Positions 21,880 through 33,450 of a DNA stretch of 64,000 nucleotides are shown piece after piece. Location: NCBI GenBank assembly GCA_917880885.1, contig OU862933.1, forward strand, positions 11,645,679-11,709,678, given 5' to 3'. This DNA is from Limnephilus marmoratus. Its lineage: Eukaryota > Arthropoda > Insecta > Trichoptera > Limnephilidae. Each line of letters starts with the position of its first letter. Within the stretch, counting starts at the first letter, position 1. Below the pieces are notes generated by a model, which saw only the letters and a program-made list of their open reading frames with translations, did no database searches and was not told where the DNA came from. Position numbers and translations under genes: made by a program.

Positions 21880-22205
21880 GTTTTTCATTGAAGAAGAAGA
21901 AACGAAAATACGAAAGAGAAAAAGACACAGAAAAATAGAAAAAGATAACGCTCGCAACAGGGAAAAAAATTGTCGAAGATAACATTGTTAATTCTAAAAA
22001 TTTAAAATATGAGGTTGACACTTATGACGGTTTGATGGAAGGTGGCAATGGGCGAATTGGTAAAGGCACCTACCCCGGTTAGAAGAGAGGTTCTGGGTTC
22101 CTGTCCCAGTTGCGACCGTTATCTTTTTTAATTTTTCTGTGTCTTGTTCTCTTTCATATTTTCGTTTAGATTATTAGAATTATCTTCTTCTTCAATGGCA
22201 TATTA
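21880..22205. mobile_element. Foldback element with tRNA-like head (second type), truncated left arm
   Basis: The right arm has a tRNA-like head then CAGTTGCGACCGTTATC, TTTCTGTGTCTTGTTCTCTT and TATTTTCGTTTAGATTATTAG. The left arm is the inverted outer part only (GAAGAAGAAACGAAAATACG, AAAGACACAGAAA, GATAACGCTCGCAACAGGG). The spacer TTGTCGAAGATAACATTGTT also occurs at 61919 in the complete copy. Confidence 0.65.
22041..22117 (+). ncRNA. tRNA-like head (second type)
   Basis: GGTGGCAATGGGCGAATTGG with GGTAAAGGCAC (box A-like), then GGGTTCCTGTCCC (box B-like), with CTGGG pairing to CCCAG. Diverged; probably not a functional tRNA. Confidence 0.55.
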
Positions 22206-22316
22206 GGTACGTTGATGGGAATAAATTTCAAAAGTTATAAAAAAAGAATTCTCATAAAAAATTAAATTGTTTTTCGTTTAAAATTAGAATTGATGATTTA
22301 TTTTTTACATAAAGTT

Positions 22317-22612
22317 CCACACAGGATGTCCTGAGGAAAAACACTTCTCACAGAGCCTACGTCATCTTTGGGGTGCTTTGTTGAGGATCTTTTTATGAGA
22401 AAGAGGGAGAGGAGAAGTTCTAGGAAGGAAAAAGGTATGAGGGGTGGGTAGGAATCCATTCCTCCTATTGTGGTGCAAGATAGGTCGGGAGAGTCCGGCT
22501 GGATAGGTCAAAAGATCCCCCTCAACCAGTCTCTCCTGATCCGGCCCTTCACGCAGTAGGCGGGCAAACACATCAGTCGCCAAGACCTAGACAAACCCCA
22601 TCCACGAACAAA
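22317..22612 (-). mobile_element. Family-B repeat, 3' two-thirds
   Basis: Minus orientation: contains CGTGAAGGGCCGGATCAGG, TGGTTGAGGGGGATCTTTTG, GACTCTCCCGACC, and the 3' part ending at the GGCTCTGTGAG / CTCAGGAC arms. An open frame (22583-22362) reads FARLLREGPDQERLVEGDLL, a phrase shared with other family-B copies. Confidence 0.75.
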
Positions 22613-22633
22613 ACAAACCGCAAGCCTTTTTAT

Positions 22634-22730
22634 GTGAATACGACACAAAATTTCCGACTGTTATCATCCGTCCGGAGCCAGTGGGACTACGGCATCTTCA
22701 ATTGAGTTTTGGTTCCGAGGCTGAAGATAA
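22634..22730 (-). mobile_element. SINE-A 3' fragment
   Basis: GTGAATACGACACAA, GGAGCCAGTGGGACTA and CATCTTCAATTGAG match the 3' end of SINE-A in minus orientation. Confidence 0.55.
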
Positions 22731-23067
22731 AATAGAAAATTGTCCGTTATCTTTGCGGACCGCTATACGAAATTTCATATTAATTGTTAATTGGTCTTAC
22801 AGTAGATATCAATTTTAACTGGTCACCTTAAATCATATTGAAAATATCTGTAATAGATTAAGATCCATATTTGGGAAATTATCCTCTTAAAAAACTTTGT
22901 TAATAAAAATATATTATGCTGTATACACAATGCATTAGCGGAATAAATTGTAGGATATGGACTAAATAGTTACGGATTAACGTACAAAATGTACTTAAAT
23001 AAAATAAAACAATTACAAATCCGTTTCCTAAAATTGATATCAGCCACAATAAAAGTTCAATAGGCCA

Positions 23068-23926
23068 CTTGCATGGATTTCATAACGACTTGGAAAAAAT
23101 CATGTGGATAGATCTTTTTACTAAGATTAAGAAAATGTTAGTAAAATTGTTTAGAAATGTACAGATTTTTTTATTTTTAAATAAATAAATCCATTATTTG
23201 GGCTCGTGACGTCACTACATGAAAATGTCCCGTCTCCGAAAATGTTCCTATTATTTTTTTAAAATTCCACACTGATTTATTTTTTTATATGGCATCACTT
23301 TGATTTCAGGCGAATTTTTGAATTCGTTCACTAGATTTATGGTTTGTTCTCTGCGAACTTATCATTTGGTTTCACTTTTTGACAGATGCTCTGAAGAGAA
23401 CCCCGTACTTTTAATGATCTACGGGGTTCTCTTCAGAACGTGCAGATGATGTCGGTACGTTTTTAGAGGTATAATGATTATGGTGCTGATTTTAACAAAA
23501 TTAAATTTTATAATATTCTTATTATTATTATAATTTACAAGTACAAGTATATTACATTGAATGTAGTAATATAGACGCTGTTCATTATAATGATTTATGA
23601 TCAATAAGATGGATCAAGGAAAAAAGATATTTATGAGATGTAATATTTTTGGTATGCCTCGCTATTCTGCTGTGCCATTCGTGTGGAAAACGTTCTTTTT
23701 TTTTTAAATGATTTTCGGCTATGTAATTATCGTTTTTTCACACCTATAAAATTATGTCCCGTCTTTCGGGTTTATAAAAAATGGCCTGATTTATCGGATT
23801 GAAATTTTCAAAAAATCCCCAGGGTTTCAAAAATACGATTAAAAAAAAAAAAAAAATACAGAATGTCTTAGAATATTTGCCTAAACCGGAAAAAAAATTA
23901 AAAAAAATTGATGCAAGTGGCCTATT
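23068..23926. mobile_element. Possible inverted-repeat element, 859 bp
   Basis: AATAGGCCACTTGCAT at 23068 reappears as ATGCAAGTGGCCTATT ending at 23926, a perfect 16-bp pair. The inside is AT-rich and non-coding and holds an 18-bp hairpin at 23390-23437. Outside flanks show no obvious duplication, so the boundaries are tentative. Confidence 0.45.
23390..23437. other. Perfect 18-bp stem hairpin
   Basis: TCTGAAGAGAACCCCGTA (23390-23407) pairs fully with 23420-23437 across a 12-base loop. Short flanking CAGATG repeats lie on both sides. It could be a small foldback or the stem of a small RNA precursor. Confidence 0.6.
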
Positions 23927-24089
23927 TCGTGAAGGCGATTATAAAAAAATGGTCTCCTTGTGTAATGTGCTCTTTATACATATTAGGGTACATTACCAAA
24001 AAATATGTAAACTACAGCTACCCTACTAGGCATAGAGAAGCACAAATGTTTATTATTAATATATCTCGATTATCTACGATTTCCTGAAA

Positions 24090-24660
24090 ATTAATAAATA
24101 AATAAATAAATAATATTTTTTTTTGTGCATTACAGATTGATTTAATCCTATTACAATACACATACACGAGAAAAGAAATTACAAAATTACAAAAATACAT
24201 ATTTTAGAGTCCTTGCTTAAAATTATTCTTGAAACCTTGAAGACTAATATTGAAAATGTCAAGAGACCTAGAAATATCATTTAGCAGCACCATAGCTCTT
24301 GTCATGCTATGTTGGGCCACAACGTCTGTTCTGCCATGAGGGATATAGAGCAAGTCATGGTGGCGACCCTGGCAGTAGTTGTTCGGTACGAACAATTTAT
24401 AGCATTCTAAGAGGTATGGGCTGTCAATGTAATAGTTTATAATTTTGAAAGCTGTGACTGTTAGGGTCTCATTCCTTCTAGAATGGAGACTTTCGAAGCG
24501 CGTTTCAGATAGCAAATCTAGATGATGCATAAATCGCGGGTATTCACCATGCATTCTCATATAAAGATACCTTAGAAACTTTATAAATAAATATCTCAAA
24601 ATGTACACGGTGATAGAACAAAAAGGTATAAGATTCCGGAAATATTTTATGTAGAACATG
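24090..24660 (-). pseudogene. Non-LTR retrotransposon ORF2 C-terminus with tail
   Basis: A 151-codon minus frame (24659-24204) holds HSRRNETLTVTAFKIINYY, LFVPNNYCQGRHHDLLYIP, GRTDVVAQHSMTRAMVLLND and SLDIFNISLQGFKNNF. The order of the RTD..Q.S...R...LN, DIF and FK elements is the usual end of jockey-like ORF2 proteins. The 3' tail is a TAAA-type microsatellite near 24090-24110. No RT core is present. Confidence 0.8.
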
Positions 24661-24829
24661 AAAACAAATAATGTTGCCTACAAATACCTAGTTTTGCGCC
24701 ACCCTTTATAAGCAAATAAATAGGAAAACTGAAAGATTTCTTATAATTAAACTGATTGATCGGTTTCGTATGTTTTAAGTAAGATAAATAATATTGTACT
24801 TTTAAAAAAACTGAATAAACATATTAAAA

Positions 24830-25130
24830 AAAATTCAAGAGCTTTTAGGTTTATGCGTACCCTTGCATCTTGCATGGGTATCTTCAGTTGGCGCGCGGAC
24901 TCCTGATGGATTAATCGAGCGTTTTGTAGAGAAAACATACATAACCATTCCTAGCTCTCCATATTTCAACAGAACTAAGGCCCGGCAAATCCGAACGCTT
25001 CGATGAATCCGCGGCCTTTGAACCAATGCCAATATCCGCGGGGATCCTTCTCGTCTGAACGAAGTAATAGATGTAATTGTACGAATAATTGCTCTGATAA
25101 CCAGCAATCGTATTACGAAGATTATTGTAA
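24830..25130. other. Less AT-rich unique block
   Basis: Two overlapping minus frames (25107-24835 and 25168-24911) run here, with no family resemblance or convincing splice sites. Could be conserved non-coding sequence; cross-species alignment would decide. Confidence 0.3.
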
Positions 25131-25189
25131 ATGTGAGTAAACATTAAAGTTAACGGCATGAAATACATTCGGAATTAATATGACTATTA

Positions 25190-25870
25190 TTTTATTTATT
25201 TAACGCCCAAAGGGCTTTTACATGCGTGGCAGTACAATTAATTCATGACAGAAGATTTTTAAACAGATAAAAAAAATGATAAAAATAAAATTAAATAAAA
25301 AAGCACAAAAGTCATAAAAATACAAAAATACAGCGATTTCATGGGTTTACAAAGATACATAAATGTTTAGGAATAGTTTTGGAATAAGTTTTTTACAAAA
25401 TCAACAAAATTTGCCAAGTTTATGTTAAATATGTCAACATCATCTAAGTACTGATTTCCCATAGTATGAAATCGTTGTATCGGAGAGTGGGCAATGTAGT
25501 TTCGCTTATGAATACTACAGTAGAATAGTGTATTTTGTCGTGTAGTTACCGTCGGTATTCGTAAATTAATGAGTGGCAGGAGTTCGCAACAATCAAATTT
25601 AGAGTTTTTGAATAAAAATGTTAAGTCGTTTATTTTACGTCTGTGTGTATTTTTAGAATATTTAATAATAAATTATGTTTTAAGTTTTCTAATGGGATAT
25701 TTAATTTAAAATTTATGAAACGCAGATTTTTTTTTGTATTCGCTCAATGTTATTAATATGAATTTTGTGAGATGGAGACCAAACTACCGAGTTATATTCC
25801 ATTTTACCAAAAAGATAGATAATTAATAAGTAGGAACTTTCCAACCTTATCTGAATAATTTAACGTCAAA
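25190..25870 (-). pseudogene. Non-LTR retrotransposon remnant (jockey-like 3' end)
   Basis: On the minus strand a broken frame reads LLFGKMEYNSVVWSP, then HKIHINNIERIQKK, the familiar L..SKLEYGSVVWSP...I..IERVQKKFLR stretch that follows the RT domain. Many stops follow. The 3' end has MYC-less KPFG and a TAAA-type tail at about 25190. Old, heavily decayed copy. Confidence 0.65.
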
Positions 25871-25884
25871 ATTTTATCCAAAAC

Positions 25885-26320
25885 TAGCTGTTACCCGGCA
25901 TGCGTTGCAATGCCATTCAAAGAAAAAAAATGGTTTCTCCCTGCATTTCCATTTCCGTGCGTCCACGTTCCCCTCTCGCGTCCCTGCGTTCCCTTTCCAC
26001 CTTCCCCCTCCCCCATCACCCTTCCCATGAACCCCACCTTCTTCGCTATCCTCTTCCTCCTGCCTTCCCTCCCTGCCGCTAAAATATATGAAATACACAC
26101 ATTTTCAAACCACTTGCGCACCACCTGTAGTAAATTTATTGTACAAATTTCATAACGCCAGAGCTTACCACTATATATAGAACACTCTTCTGCTAAAATG
26201 CAATGTTCTGTAAAAAAATCAATCCATCGATTACCTTTCGAGATTTGAGGACGCAAACGTACGGAACCTAAATTTTTATATGTATAGATTAAAATATTTG
26301 TATTATTGTACTTGAAAACT
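25885..26320 (+). repeat. TACCCGGCATGCGTTGC repeat copy
   Basis: Opens with AGCTGTTACCCGGCATGCGT, the hallmark start of a common arthropod repeat class, followed by a C/T-rich block (CCTTCCCCCTCCCCCATC). Open frames on both strands here come from that block and are not judged real. The 3' end near 26270 resembles TAAATTTTTATATGTATAGA. Confidence 0.5.
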
Positions 26321-26327
26321 TATAAAG

Positions 26328-27075
26328 ATACTAGCTGACCCGGGAAACGTTGCTCTGCCATATAAATTATTTCTAGAGAATATTTTGGTTGTTATAAAAA
26401 AATAACGAATGTATTGTAAGTGTGTGGGGATGGGATCTATGACAAAAGGAGGAATGGAGCGCTGTAGACGATGGCCGCCGATAAAAACAAAAAAAAAACA
26501 CCAAGAGGGTGGGGGTAGGAGGGTGTAAATTAAGGGTAAGAGGTATTTAAAATTCATCGAGCTCACTTTCTTGTTTGTTTCGGCTCCTGTTGTTATATAT
26601 TACGTTGTTACATATTCATAAATATTAATTCATAGCAAATGCCGAATGAAGTGTCAAAATGACGCGACGCTTCTCGTGAATGACTTGCGCATGTGTGGAT
26701 GAAAGTTCGATGAGGCGGACGTCATTATCTGGCATTTAACAACATAAATAATTTCTGTTTGAAATACGAACGACGGTTAATTTTTTTATTAAAAATACTA
26801 AAATCGCGATTAAAAAACGAGTGGGTGGGGATAGAAGGGTGAAAATTTCGGGTTATGGGTATTTTTTCATAAGAAAAAAAAAATGTCAAAAAATAGAAAC
26901 AAATTTCTGGGTAGTAGACACCCTAACACCTAGCGTCCTAGCGGTATGAAATGTACTTAACGACCTATTCTCATACCTACCAAATATACTTACAAAATTT
27001 CATAAAAATCGGTCGAGCCGTTTTGGAGAGTGCGACCATAAACACCGTGACTCGAGATTTTTATACATATAGAAG
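26328..27075 (+). repeat. CTGACCCGGGAAACGTTGC repeat copy
   Basis: Begins ACTAGCTGACCCGGGAAACG and ends AAAATCGGTCGAGCCGTTTTGGAGAG and TTTTTATACATATAGA (first phrase split: AAAATCGGTCGAGC, CGTTTTGGAGAG). Same class as 25885 and 28355. Non-coding. Confidence 0.55.
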
Positions 27076-27104
27076 AAGTAAAATTACTGTATAATGTAAA
27101 TCAT

Positions 27105-27605
27105 ATTATGATTAGAGATTCCACTGCCAAAACTATTATCGTGATTTATGTTTGGGTTATTATGCCGTTTTGCGAATGTATCTCCTTCTTTAGCCATTGC
27201 TACGGACACATTACAGTGACAACATGACAACATTTCAATCCATGTGTAGATGTGATACCGTGTTTTAAACAACTTTTGTATTTCAGTGAAATTTAAAATG
27301 GTTTTCCAGGTTTAGTTTTGGTGTAGACGGCAATTACCGGATACCAAAAACTATTGATCCGAGCCCCGTCGTCTTCATTGATACTAATGGGATTTTTGTG
27401 AATTTCAATTGCCTCTGTAATTAGGCGTGCTTGATGCGTTTTGAGTCTTCCCCCGGACTTCGGGAACGAATCGAAAGTAATGGCCGGTTTCAATTACATG
27501 CTCGGCAATTGCCGATTTGTCAGGAAGGCCGAGTTAACATGCTCGAAAGTGTTTAAAATCCTTTTGGAGATGGTCCGTCCTGTCTGGCCAACATAAGCCT
27601 TGTCA
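27105..27605 (-). pseudogene. Penelope-like element: GIY-YIG endonuclease remnant and 3' end
   Basis: The minus strand reads AYVGQTGRTISKRI at about 27590, the start of a GIY-YIG nuclease fold as used by Penelope-like elements, then a frame change, AEHV-like sequence, and a frame (27493-27293) with RLITEAIEIHKNPISINEDD and FWYPVIA. The EAIEI and N..N.D.G features fit the distal part of that domain. Downstream on the same strand lies the 3' motif TCCGTAGCAATGGCTAAAGA and AAACGGCATAATAACCC, shared with fragments at 2571, 19205 and 32770. The reverse transcriptase is missing. Confidence 0.75.
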
Positions 27606-27660
27606 CGTCAGGAACAGACGAGTTTATTAAGAGGTAATAGCACCGGTGAGAAATCTCGAC

Positions 27661-28350
27661 GGTAGGTATTTTAAAAAATTCTCGCTATCGCACCGCGCTC
27701 AAAAAAGAACTAGCTATCGATGTGTTGGTGAGACCACGTGAGTGTTTGGCTTGTACACCCTCTCGCCCCCTCTGCGTCTCATGCCTACCGTCTTTCGCCT
27801 CATACCGCCATATCCAATATTCTGTTTAGATAAAGCATGTTTCGACTTCTTTCGTCGCTAATGAAGTTTTTGAATCGGCCTTGCGGTGTGACAGAAAAAG
27901 GGCCCATTATTTTTAAACGCACGAGGTCTGCTATTGTCGGTTATTTATAAATATCGTCGATAGGTATTGTAACAATGTCTTCTGTTCACGCTTATTACCG
28001 ACAAATTACGAATTATTTTACTAGAACTCTATGTAGGTTAGTAGTTTTAAAGTTTTCACTGTATTTGCGTTTATAAATATGCAGTCAAACCAACTACATC
28101 GAATTATTATATACATACATATGATTATTCTCTATGATACATTAGTTATTATTGAAAATTAGTATTAACCTCTCAGGCCTCGGGCCTGTTTTTCGAAAAG
28201 TCAAAATATTTCCGCTTTCCAATAAATTCCAAATAACTTTAATATTTGTGAACGCATCCGAAAACTAAAAACTGTTTTTGAAAGATGATGAAATACGCTT
28301 TCAAATTTTATAATTCGAAATAAACATATAATTTTGTTTTTATTTTATTA
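27661..28350. other. No recognised gene
   Basis: Mixed-composition sequence with no exon or repeat that could be supported. Confidence 0.4.
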
Positions 28351-28354
28351 ATAA

Positions 28355-28650
28355 CTAGCAGACCCGGCCACACGTTGCTGTGGCTAACGAAACACAACGC
28401 CATTTACCCAACCTTTATAAAATCCACACCATCCGCTCGCCAGCTGCCCGCTGCGCGCTGCCCTTTGCCTAAATTGAATATTTGAATTTCTTGGCTTTTC
28501 TCTACTATAATCAGCATTTATTATACACATAAACCTTCCTCTTAAATCACTCTATTTATTGGTGAAAACCGCATGAAAATCTGTTGCGTAGTTTAAAAGA
28601 TTTATGCGCACATACATTTTGAGCGACTTCATTTTATACTATGTAATGAT
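28355..28650 (+). repeat. AGACCCGGCCACACGTTGC repeat copy
   Basis: Starts CTAGCAGACCCGGCCACACG and contains ACATAAACCTTCCTCTTAAA, TTGGTGAAAACCGCATGAAA and TTATACTATGTAATGATGAT. The middle part is shared with the foldback at 28766-29526, so both draw on the same source family. Confidence 0.6.
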
Positions 28651-28765
28651 GATGATACCACAAAACTTATATTTCTACTCATATAATTTGGCACTTACCT
28701 ATCTTATTAAAAAAAAAACTCAAAAATGCATATGCAACAAAAATGTATTTTTGACCGATTATCTC

Positions 28766-29526
28766 TATCTCTACATATTATAAAGTCCCCCGCGCCGTCT
28801 GTCTGTCTATTCGCGATAAACTCGAAAACTACTGAACGGATTTTCCTGCGGTTTTCACCAATATACAGAGTATTTCGTGAGGAAGGTTTAAGTATGCAAT
28901 TTGTCAATGATTTGTGTAAATTGGTTGAAACATAACGATAATTGTTAGAAGTGTCGGAAATAAGTCCAGCCGCCTGGTAGCTTTCATCGAAAACGCTGCA
29001 CAATCCTTTTGGGATATAACAAAACAATTAATAGTGGGATATTCCTCTTTTATAGATCTACAAAAAAGTCCGCGAAGGCATATATCTATCTTTTACGGAT
29101 AGCTTACTATACACATTATATCTAAAATGCAATTGATAAGAATAATAAGATAAGAAGATAGAATGCGTATAGTAAAAGATAGATATATGCCATCGCGGAC
29201 TTTTTTGTAGATCTATAAAAGAGGAATATCCCACCAAGCGTTATTTTGTTATATCCCAAAAGGATTAGGCAGCGTTTTCGATGAAAGCTACCAGGCGGCT
29301 GGAATTTTTCCGACACTTCTAACAATTATCGTTATGTTTCAACCAATTTACACAAATCCTTGACAAATTACATACGTAAACCTTCCTCACGAAACACTCT
29401 ATCTATTGGTGAAAACCGCATGAAAATCCGTTCAGTAGTTTTCGAGTTTATCGCGAACAGACAGACAGACAGACAGACAGACAGAAAGACGGCGCGGGGG
29501 ACTTTACTTTATAATATGTAGAGATA
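28766..29526. mobile_element. Large foldback element, 761 bp
   Basis: Arms of about 330-360 bp in inverted orientation. The outer end is TATCTCTACATATTATAAAG; next come GTCCCCCGCGCCGTCTGTCTG, GCGATAAACTCGAAAAC, CACGAAACACTCTAT-type sequence, GAAACATAACGATAATTGTT, ACCAGGCGGCTGGA and TATAGATCTACAAAAAAG. The right arm holds an expanded CAGA run. A loop of under 80 bp separates the arms. Non-coding. Confidence 0.8.
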
Positions 29527-29955
29527 AAAAAGGTTTAAAAATAGCCCACCTTAAATTTTTTTCTAATTAAAATTACGATAACGAAAAAGATAAAAGCACT
29601 TACATATTTTATTAGACAATTAAATCTAAATGGATTTATTGTGTTGTATGTATCATACGTGTGAGTTGACATGTTTGTAAATAATAATGTTTAAAATGTT
29701 AGATATATCGCTTGCTGAGGTTTGATTTGTACTCCTGTATTTTTGAGTTTCTTTAAGCAGTAAATACAAAAAAGGATGTGTTAGTTCGTTCAAAATTCAA
29801 TAAAAAATGTTGGTCTTTTACCTATAGATAGATTTACCTACACATTTTTTTTAAATATTTATTACAGTCAGTTTGAAATAAAGGAAACAAATATATAATT
29901 TTTTTAAACTTCAAAACTTTTTATTTTTATTTTCAACTTTATAAAACCTTAAATT
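29527..29955. other. AT-rich sequence without recognised features
   Basis: Nothing coding or repeated was recognised. Confidence 0.4.
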
Positions 29956-30099
29956 GTAATATTTAATTACATGAAGACAATATTAGCGAAACTTCAACCC
30001 AAGGCTTCAGGCCCAACTTCATAGTACAAAAAAAAGTGCAAAAATCACTTACTTCGCAATTTTTGCAATAAAATAAAAGCACTTAGAAAAAAAACCAAC

Positions 30100-31480
30100 A
30101 ACGCTAAAGGCTTTGTACCAGTTCACATAAGGAAAAAGGTTGAAGCAAACGTTTTACGTATGAGAAAAGCTATAGTTTGAGCAGTAAATTACAGAAAAGA
30201 GCAAGAAAACACGGCACAAAGTGATAAAGTAAAAAATCTGAAAATGGACAAAAAAATGCCGCAAACCATGTTTTTGGTGATCATACAAAATGTTCGTCAT
30301 ACTATTGCAAGTCGGAGAAGTATACTAATGATCCAAATTTAGTAAGCGATCTTCAAGATTGTGGAACAGGACTGATATTCAACAATTATTGTCGTCTCTA
30401 ATAGCAAATGCAGAAAGTCTTATTATTAACGTGACAAATAACACTGTGGAGCAATTCAACAACGTTATAGCCAAATTTATAGGCGGAAAAAGAGCAAATT
30501 TTACAAAAATGGGATAACTTCAGCAGTTAAGCTTCTTGAGCAGTAACTTCGTGGAATAGTGAAATGACAACCCATTCACGAATACAAAAAAAATCCAAGG
30601 CCACAGTCCTGGCAACTACACGAAGCATTTTATTGAAAGAAAACGACGTTCGAAGGAGACAATACAGAGGTGTCGAAAAATAAAACTAAGGTATTACGAA
30701 AACACGACAGAAAAGAGAAAAAAAGTTACAGGGCCTGATGAAAATTATGGTCAATTGGAATTAGATCCAGATATGCCAGCTGAATTATTTGAAACGATAA
30801 AGAGGAATTTTTCAAAGAATTATCTCCATCGAATAAGGATGAACTCGAAAGGAATACGGTGGGCCAAAGCAATAATAATTTGTGGACAATTGAAAGGCGT
30901 AAGCGGCTTACAGCTTCTAACTTTGGACAAAAATATGTAAGCTACGGCCAAAAACTTCAGTTGCGAGAGTATTAAACTCGCTACTGTACTCGCCATTTAA
31001 AGGAAATATGGCCACAAATTATGGGAAAGAAAATGAAAACCAAGCAATTGAGCAATTTACAAAAGAAACAAAATTAGAGATATTCGCCTGTGGACTATTT
31101 ATCGATGAAAACAAAAACTTTTTAGCGGCAAGTCCGGATGGCCTTTTTGGCAAGGATTCTATAATTGAAGTGAAATGCCCATATAGTATAGTAAATATGT
31201 CACCAGAAGAAGGATTTGAACAAAAAAAATTGATAACTGTAAAATTGAAGACAATGCTTCAACATTAAAACGGAATCACAATTACTTCTACCAAGTACAA
31301 GGCCAGTTACACATTACTCGTCGTAAATACTGTTATTTTGTCGTGTGGAGTCCTAAAGGTTTGCCGTATGAAAAAATTGAAAGGGACGATTCAATCTGGC
31401 AAAAAATTGAACCACTGTTAGAAAAACTTCTACCACCAATGCCTTTTACCAGAAACAATTGACGGTCGCATATCAAGAAA
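30100..31480 (+). pseudogene. Broken YqaJ-like exonuclease gene
   Basis: The clearest part is an 86-codon frame at 31008-31268: YGKENENQAIEQF, IFACGLFIDENKNFLAASPDG and DSIIEVKCPYS. These are the core of the YqaJ / lambda-exonuclease nuclease fold, with the acidic D of SPDG and the E.K of EVK as metal-binding catalytic residues. After a frameshift it continues NYFYQVQGQLHIT, YFVVWSP and PLLEKLLPPMP. Upstream pieces include NNTVEQFNNVIAKFIGGKR (30430-30500) and a 61-codon frame at 30755-30940, as in insect proteins with this domain. Several frameshifts and stops make it a pseudogene. Such genes are often repeat-borne in insects. A polyadenylation-like AATAAA is at 31551. Confidence 0.8.
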
Positions 31481-31654
31481 TTTACCGGCGAGAGAAAGAT
31501 CTAAATCATAAATTGTTTAAAATTCATTGTATAGTGGTAAAAAATTTTGTACAATAAAGTGTTTACAAACAAAAAATTTCAATTAATCACTGAAGGCAAT
31601 GTAAGCGACTCTCAACTAAAAATTTGAAACAGATTTTTTTTAAAAACATAAACC

Positions 31655-32050
31655 TCACATTGGAGGCACCGAGGAAAAATAATCGCTCAGGGACTTTGTT
31701 GGAGAAGTTGTTGGACATCATTGGAGAAGCTGTGTGGAGGGTATTTTTAGGATAAGGAAGGAAAGGAAGTTTTGGGTAGGGAAAAGGTAGGTAAAAGTAT
31801 GAAATGATGGTGGAGAGTCCAGCTGTAGAGATCAAAAGATCTTCCTCTTCCAGTTTCTCCCAATCCGGCCCGCCACGCAGTAAGTGGACAAAATTATCCG
31901 CCACCAAAACCCATGCAGACCTCATCCGTGAACCCGGGAACCCAGGCTCTGTCACCAAACATAGAGGACCACTTGCGGTGACCAAGTGGCGGGGGTGTTG
32001 GTTATCCAATAAATGGTTCCCGGGGCGATGGTACCTAAAACGCCTCCCAA
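31655..32050 (-). mobile_element. Family-B repeat, near full length
   Basis: Minus orientation, from CAAATTTGGGAGGCG..ACC-type sequence near 32050 to the 3' stem-loop remnant GGCACCGAGG / CTCAGGGAC near 31660. Contains TTGGTGACAGAGCCTGG, CACTTACTGCGTGGCGG and GAAACTGGAAGAGGAAG. The minus frame reads VHLLRGGPDWEKLEEEDLL, echoing other copies. Confidence 0.75.
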
Positions 32051-32059
32051 ATTGAAAAT

Positions 32060-33450
32060 TTATTATAGTACTTGACATAAAAAAATTTAATTTTGCACAA
32101 TTTTAGTATGAAAGCTCGGTCAGTATTGGTATACCGCGATGAGTCACTAAACAGAAAAAAAACGAATAAAAAATATCGATTACTCGGGCAAGGACAACAC
32201 TAGTCTACCGATAAAATTCTTTACATCACTACTTCGCATTATATGTATGTATTTGTCAAAACCCACGTTCCCCGGCCCCCCTCAGGAGAAATGAGCGAAA
32301 GGGACACCTGCACGTCGGGCCGAAAATACCTAAATAAAATCTTCGAAATCGATGTTTTGTATTCCCCATTTTTCTTCTCCAAAACTGGACGGATTTAAAA
32401 AATTTTTTTCACTAACTGTATTAAAAGAAAATATTCTATGTCGGTACGTTTTGCTTTTTTTCAAAATACATTGTTTAGTTTGTATACTGAACGTTTTTTG
32501 ACGGCGTTTAAATTAGGCAATTTTATTCATTTTTGGAAGGTCGTAACTTCTATGAGAAGTAAATTATCAAAAAAAACAAAACGTACCGACACGCTAGTGG
32601 TCAATATCTATATTATGTAAAAAAAAATTTTGCTCTAGGGTCAAAATCCAGAGAGATAAACGGGGAATACGTTTGTATAGAAAAGCGCAGCTAGTATTTC
32701 CTCTTAACTCTGTCCGTCTCAAGAGGAAACTTGGTTTTTGCAGGCCTCAGTAGGTTTTGTATTTTTTTAGAAGTTGAAATGTTGGCTAAAGAAGGTGGTA
32801 GTGCAACACGGCATAATAACCCAAAAACATATCACGATAAATCATATTACTGTTATTATTATCAAGTTCATTTTGGAAAATTAAATTTTATATTTCACTT
32901 TAATTAATTCAGTTTTGTTATTTTATTTAATTTAAAAAAAAAAAAAAATTTAACCACGTTTCACAGTGTAATTATTATTACGCATGACAATGCTTTCCGA
33001 AGGCATCATCTTAAATGGGTGATGTGAAGACAATTACAGATGACCTATTTATATAACTTTAAGAACTAAGTACTTCTGATGACAATCAAGTAGCTTTAAT
33101 TTTATTACATGCCGCCCTTACTAATTTACGAGTAAAATAAATATATCCTTTGCAAGTTGCTTCACAACGGTTGGATAACACTTCGAAAGGCAAAATAGCT
33201 GTCAATAACAATTATACGGCAGAACTTTTTTATAATTTTTTTGAATTAAATAACAATATTATTTAATATATAAAAAATCCCAACATATTTTATTTTGTCA
33301 ACTAGCATTTTTACTAATAAAAACTAGACATTTGATTATCACTACAGTGAAAAACCACTAACTTAACTGTGATTTTAATAAGTTTATATTTGAACTTCCT
33401 TTGTAATTTTTATAATCCATTTTCAGTTGAATAAAATATGATTTGTCCTA
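32060..33450. other. Mostly AT-rich sequence, one Penelope-like fragment
   Basis: At 32770-32850 GAAATGTTGGCTAAAGAAGG and CAACACGGCATAATAACCC repeat the Penelope-like 3' motif (plus orientation). TCGGTACGTTTTG at 32440 and CAAAACGTACCGA at 32577 form a 13-bp inverted pair about 150 bp apart, possibly a small inverted-repeat element. No gene. Confidence 0.45.

Noticed and set aside
10894..23214. TGACGTCA (CRE-like) palindromes at 10894, 16412, 16728 and 23207
   Set aside because: An 8-bp motif; two of the four lie inside repeat elements and there is no promoter context.
25874..26256. Frames on both strands rich in Gly/Glu/Arg or Pro/Ser
   Set aside because: They come from a C/T-rich block in a repeat copy.
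28766..29526. CRISPR array or bacterial repeat system
   Set aside because: The repeats are two inverted arms, not spaced direct repeats; the DNA is eukaryotic.
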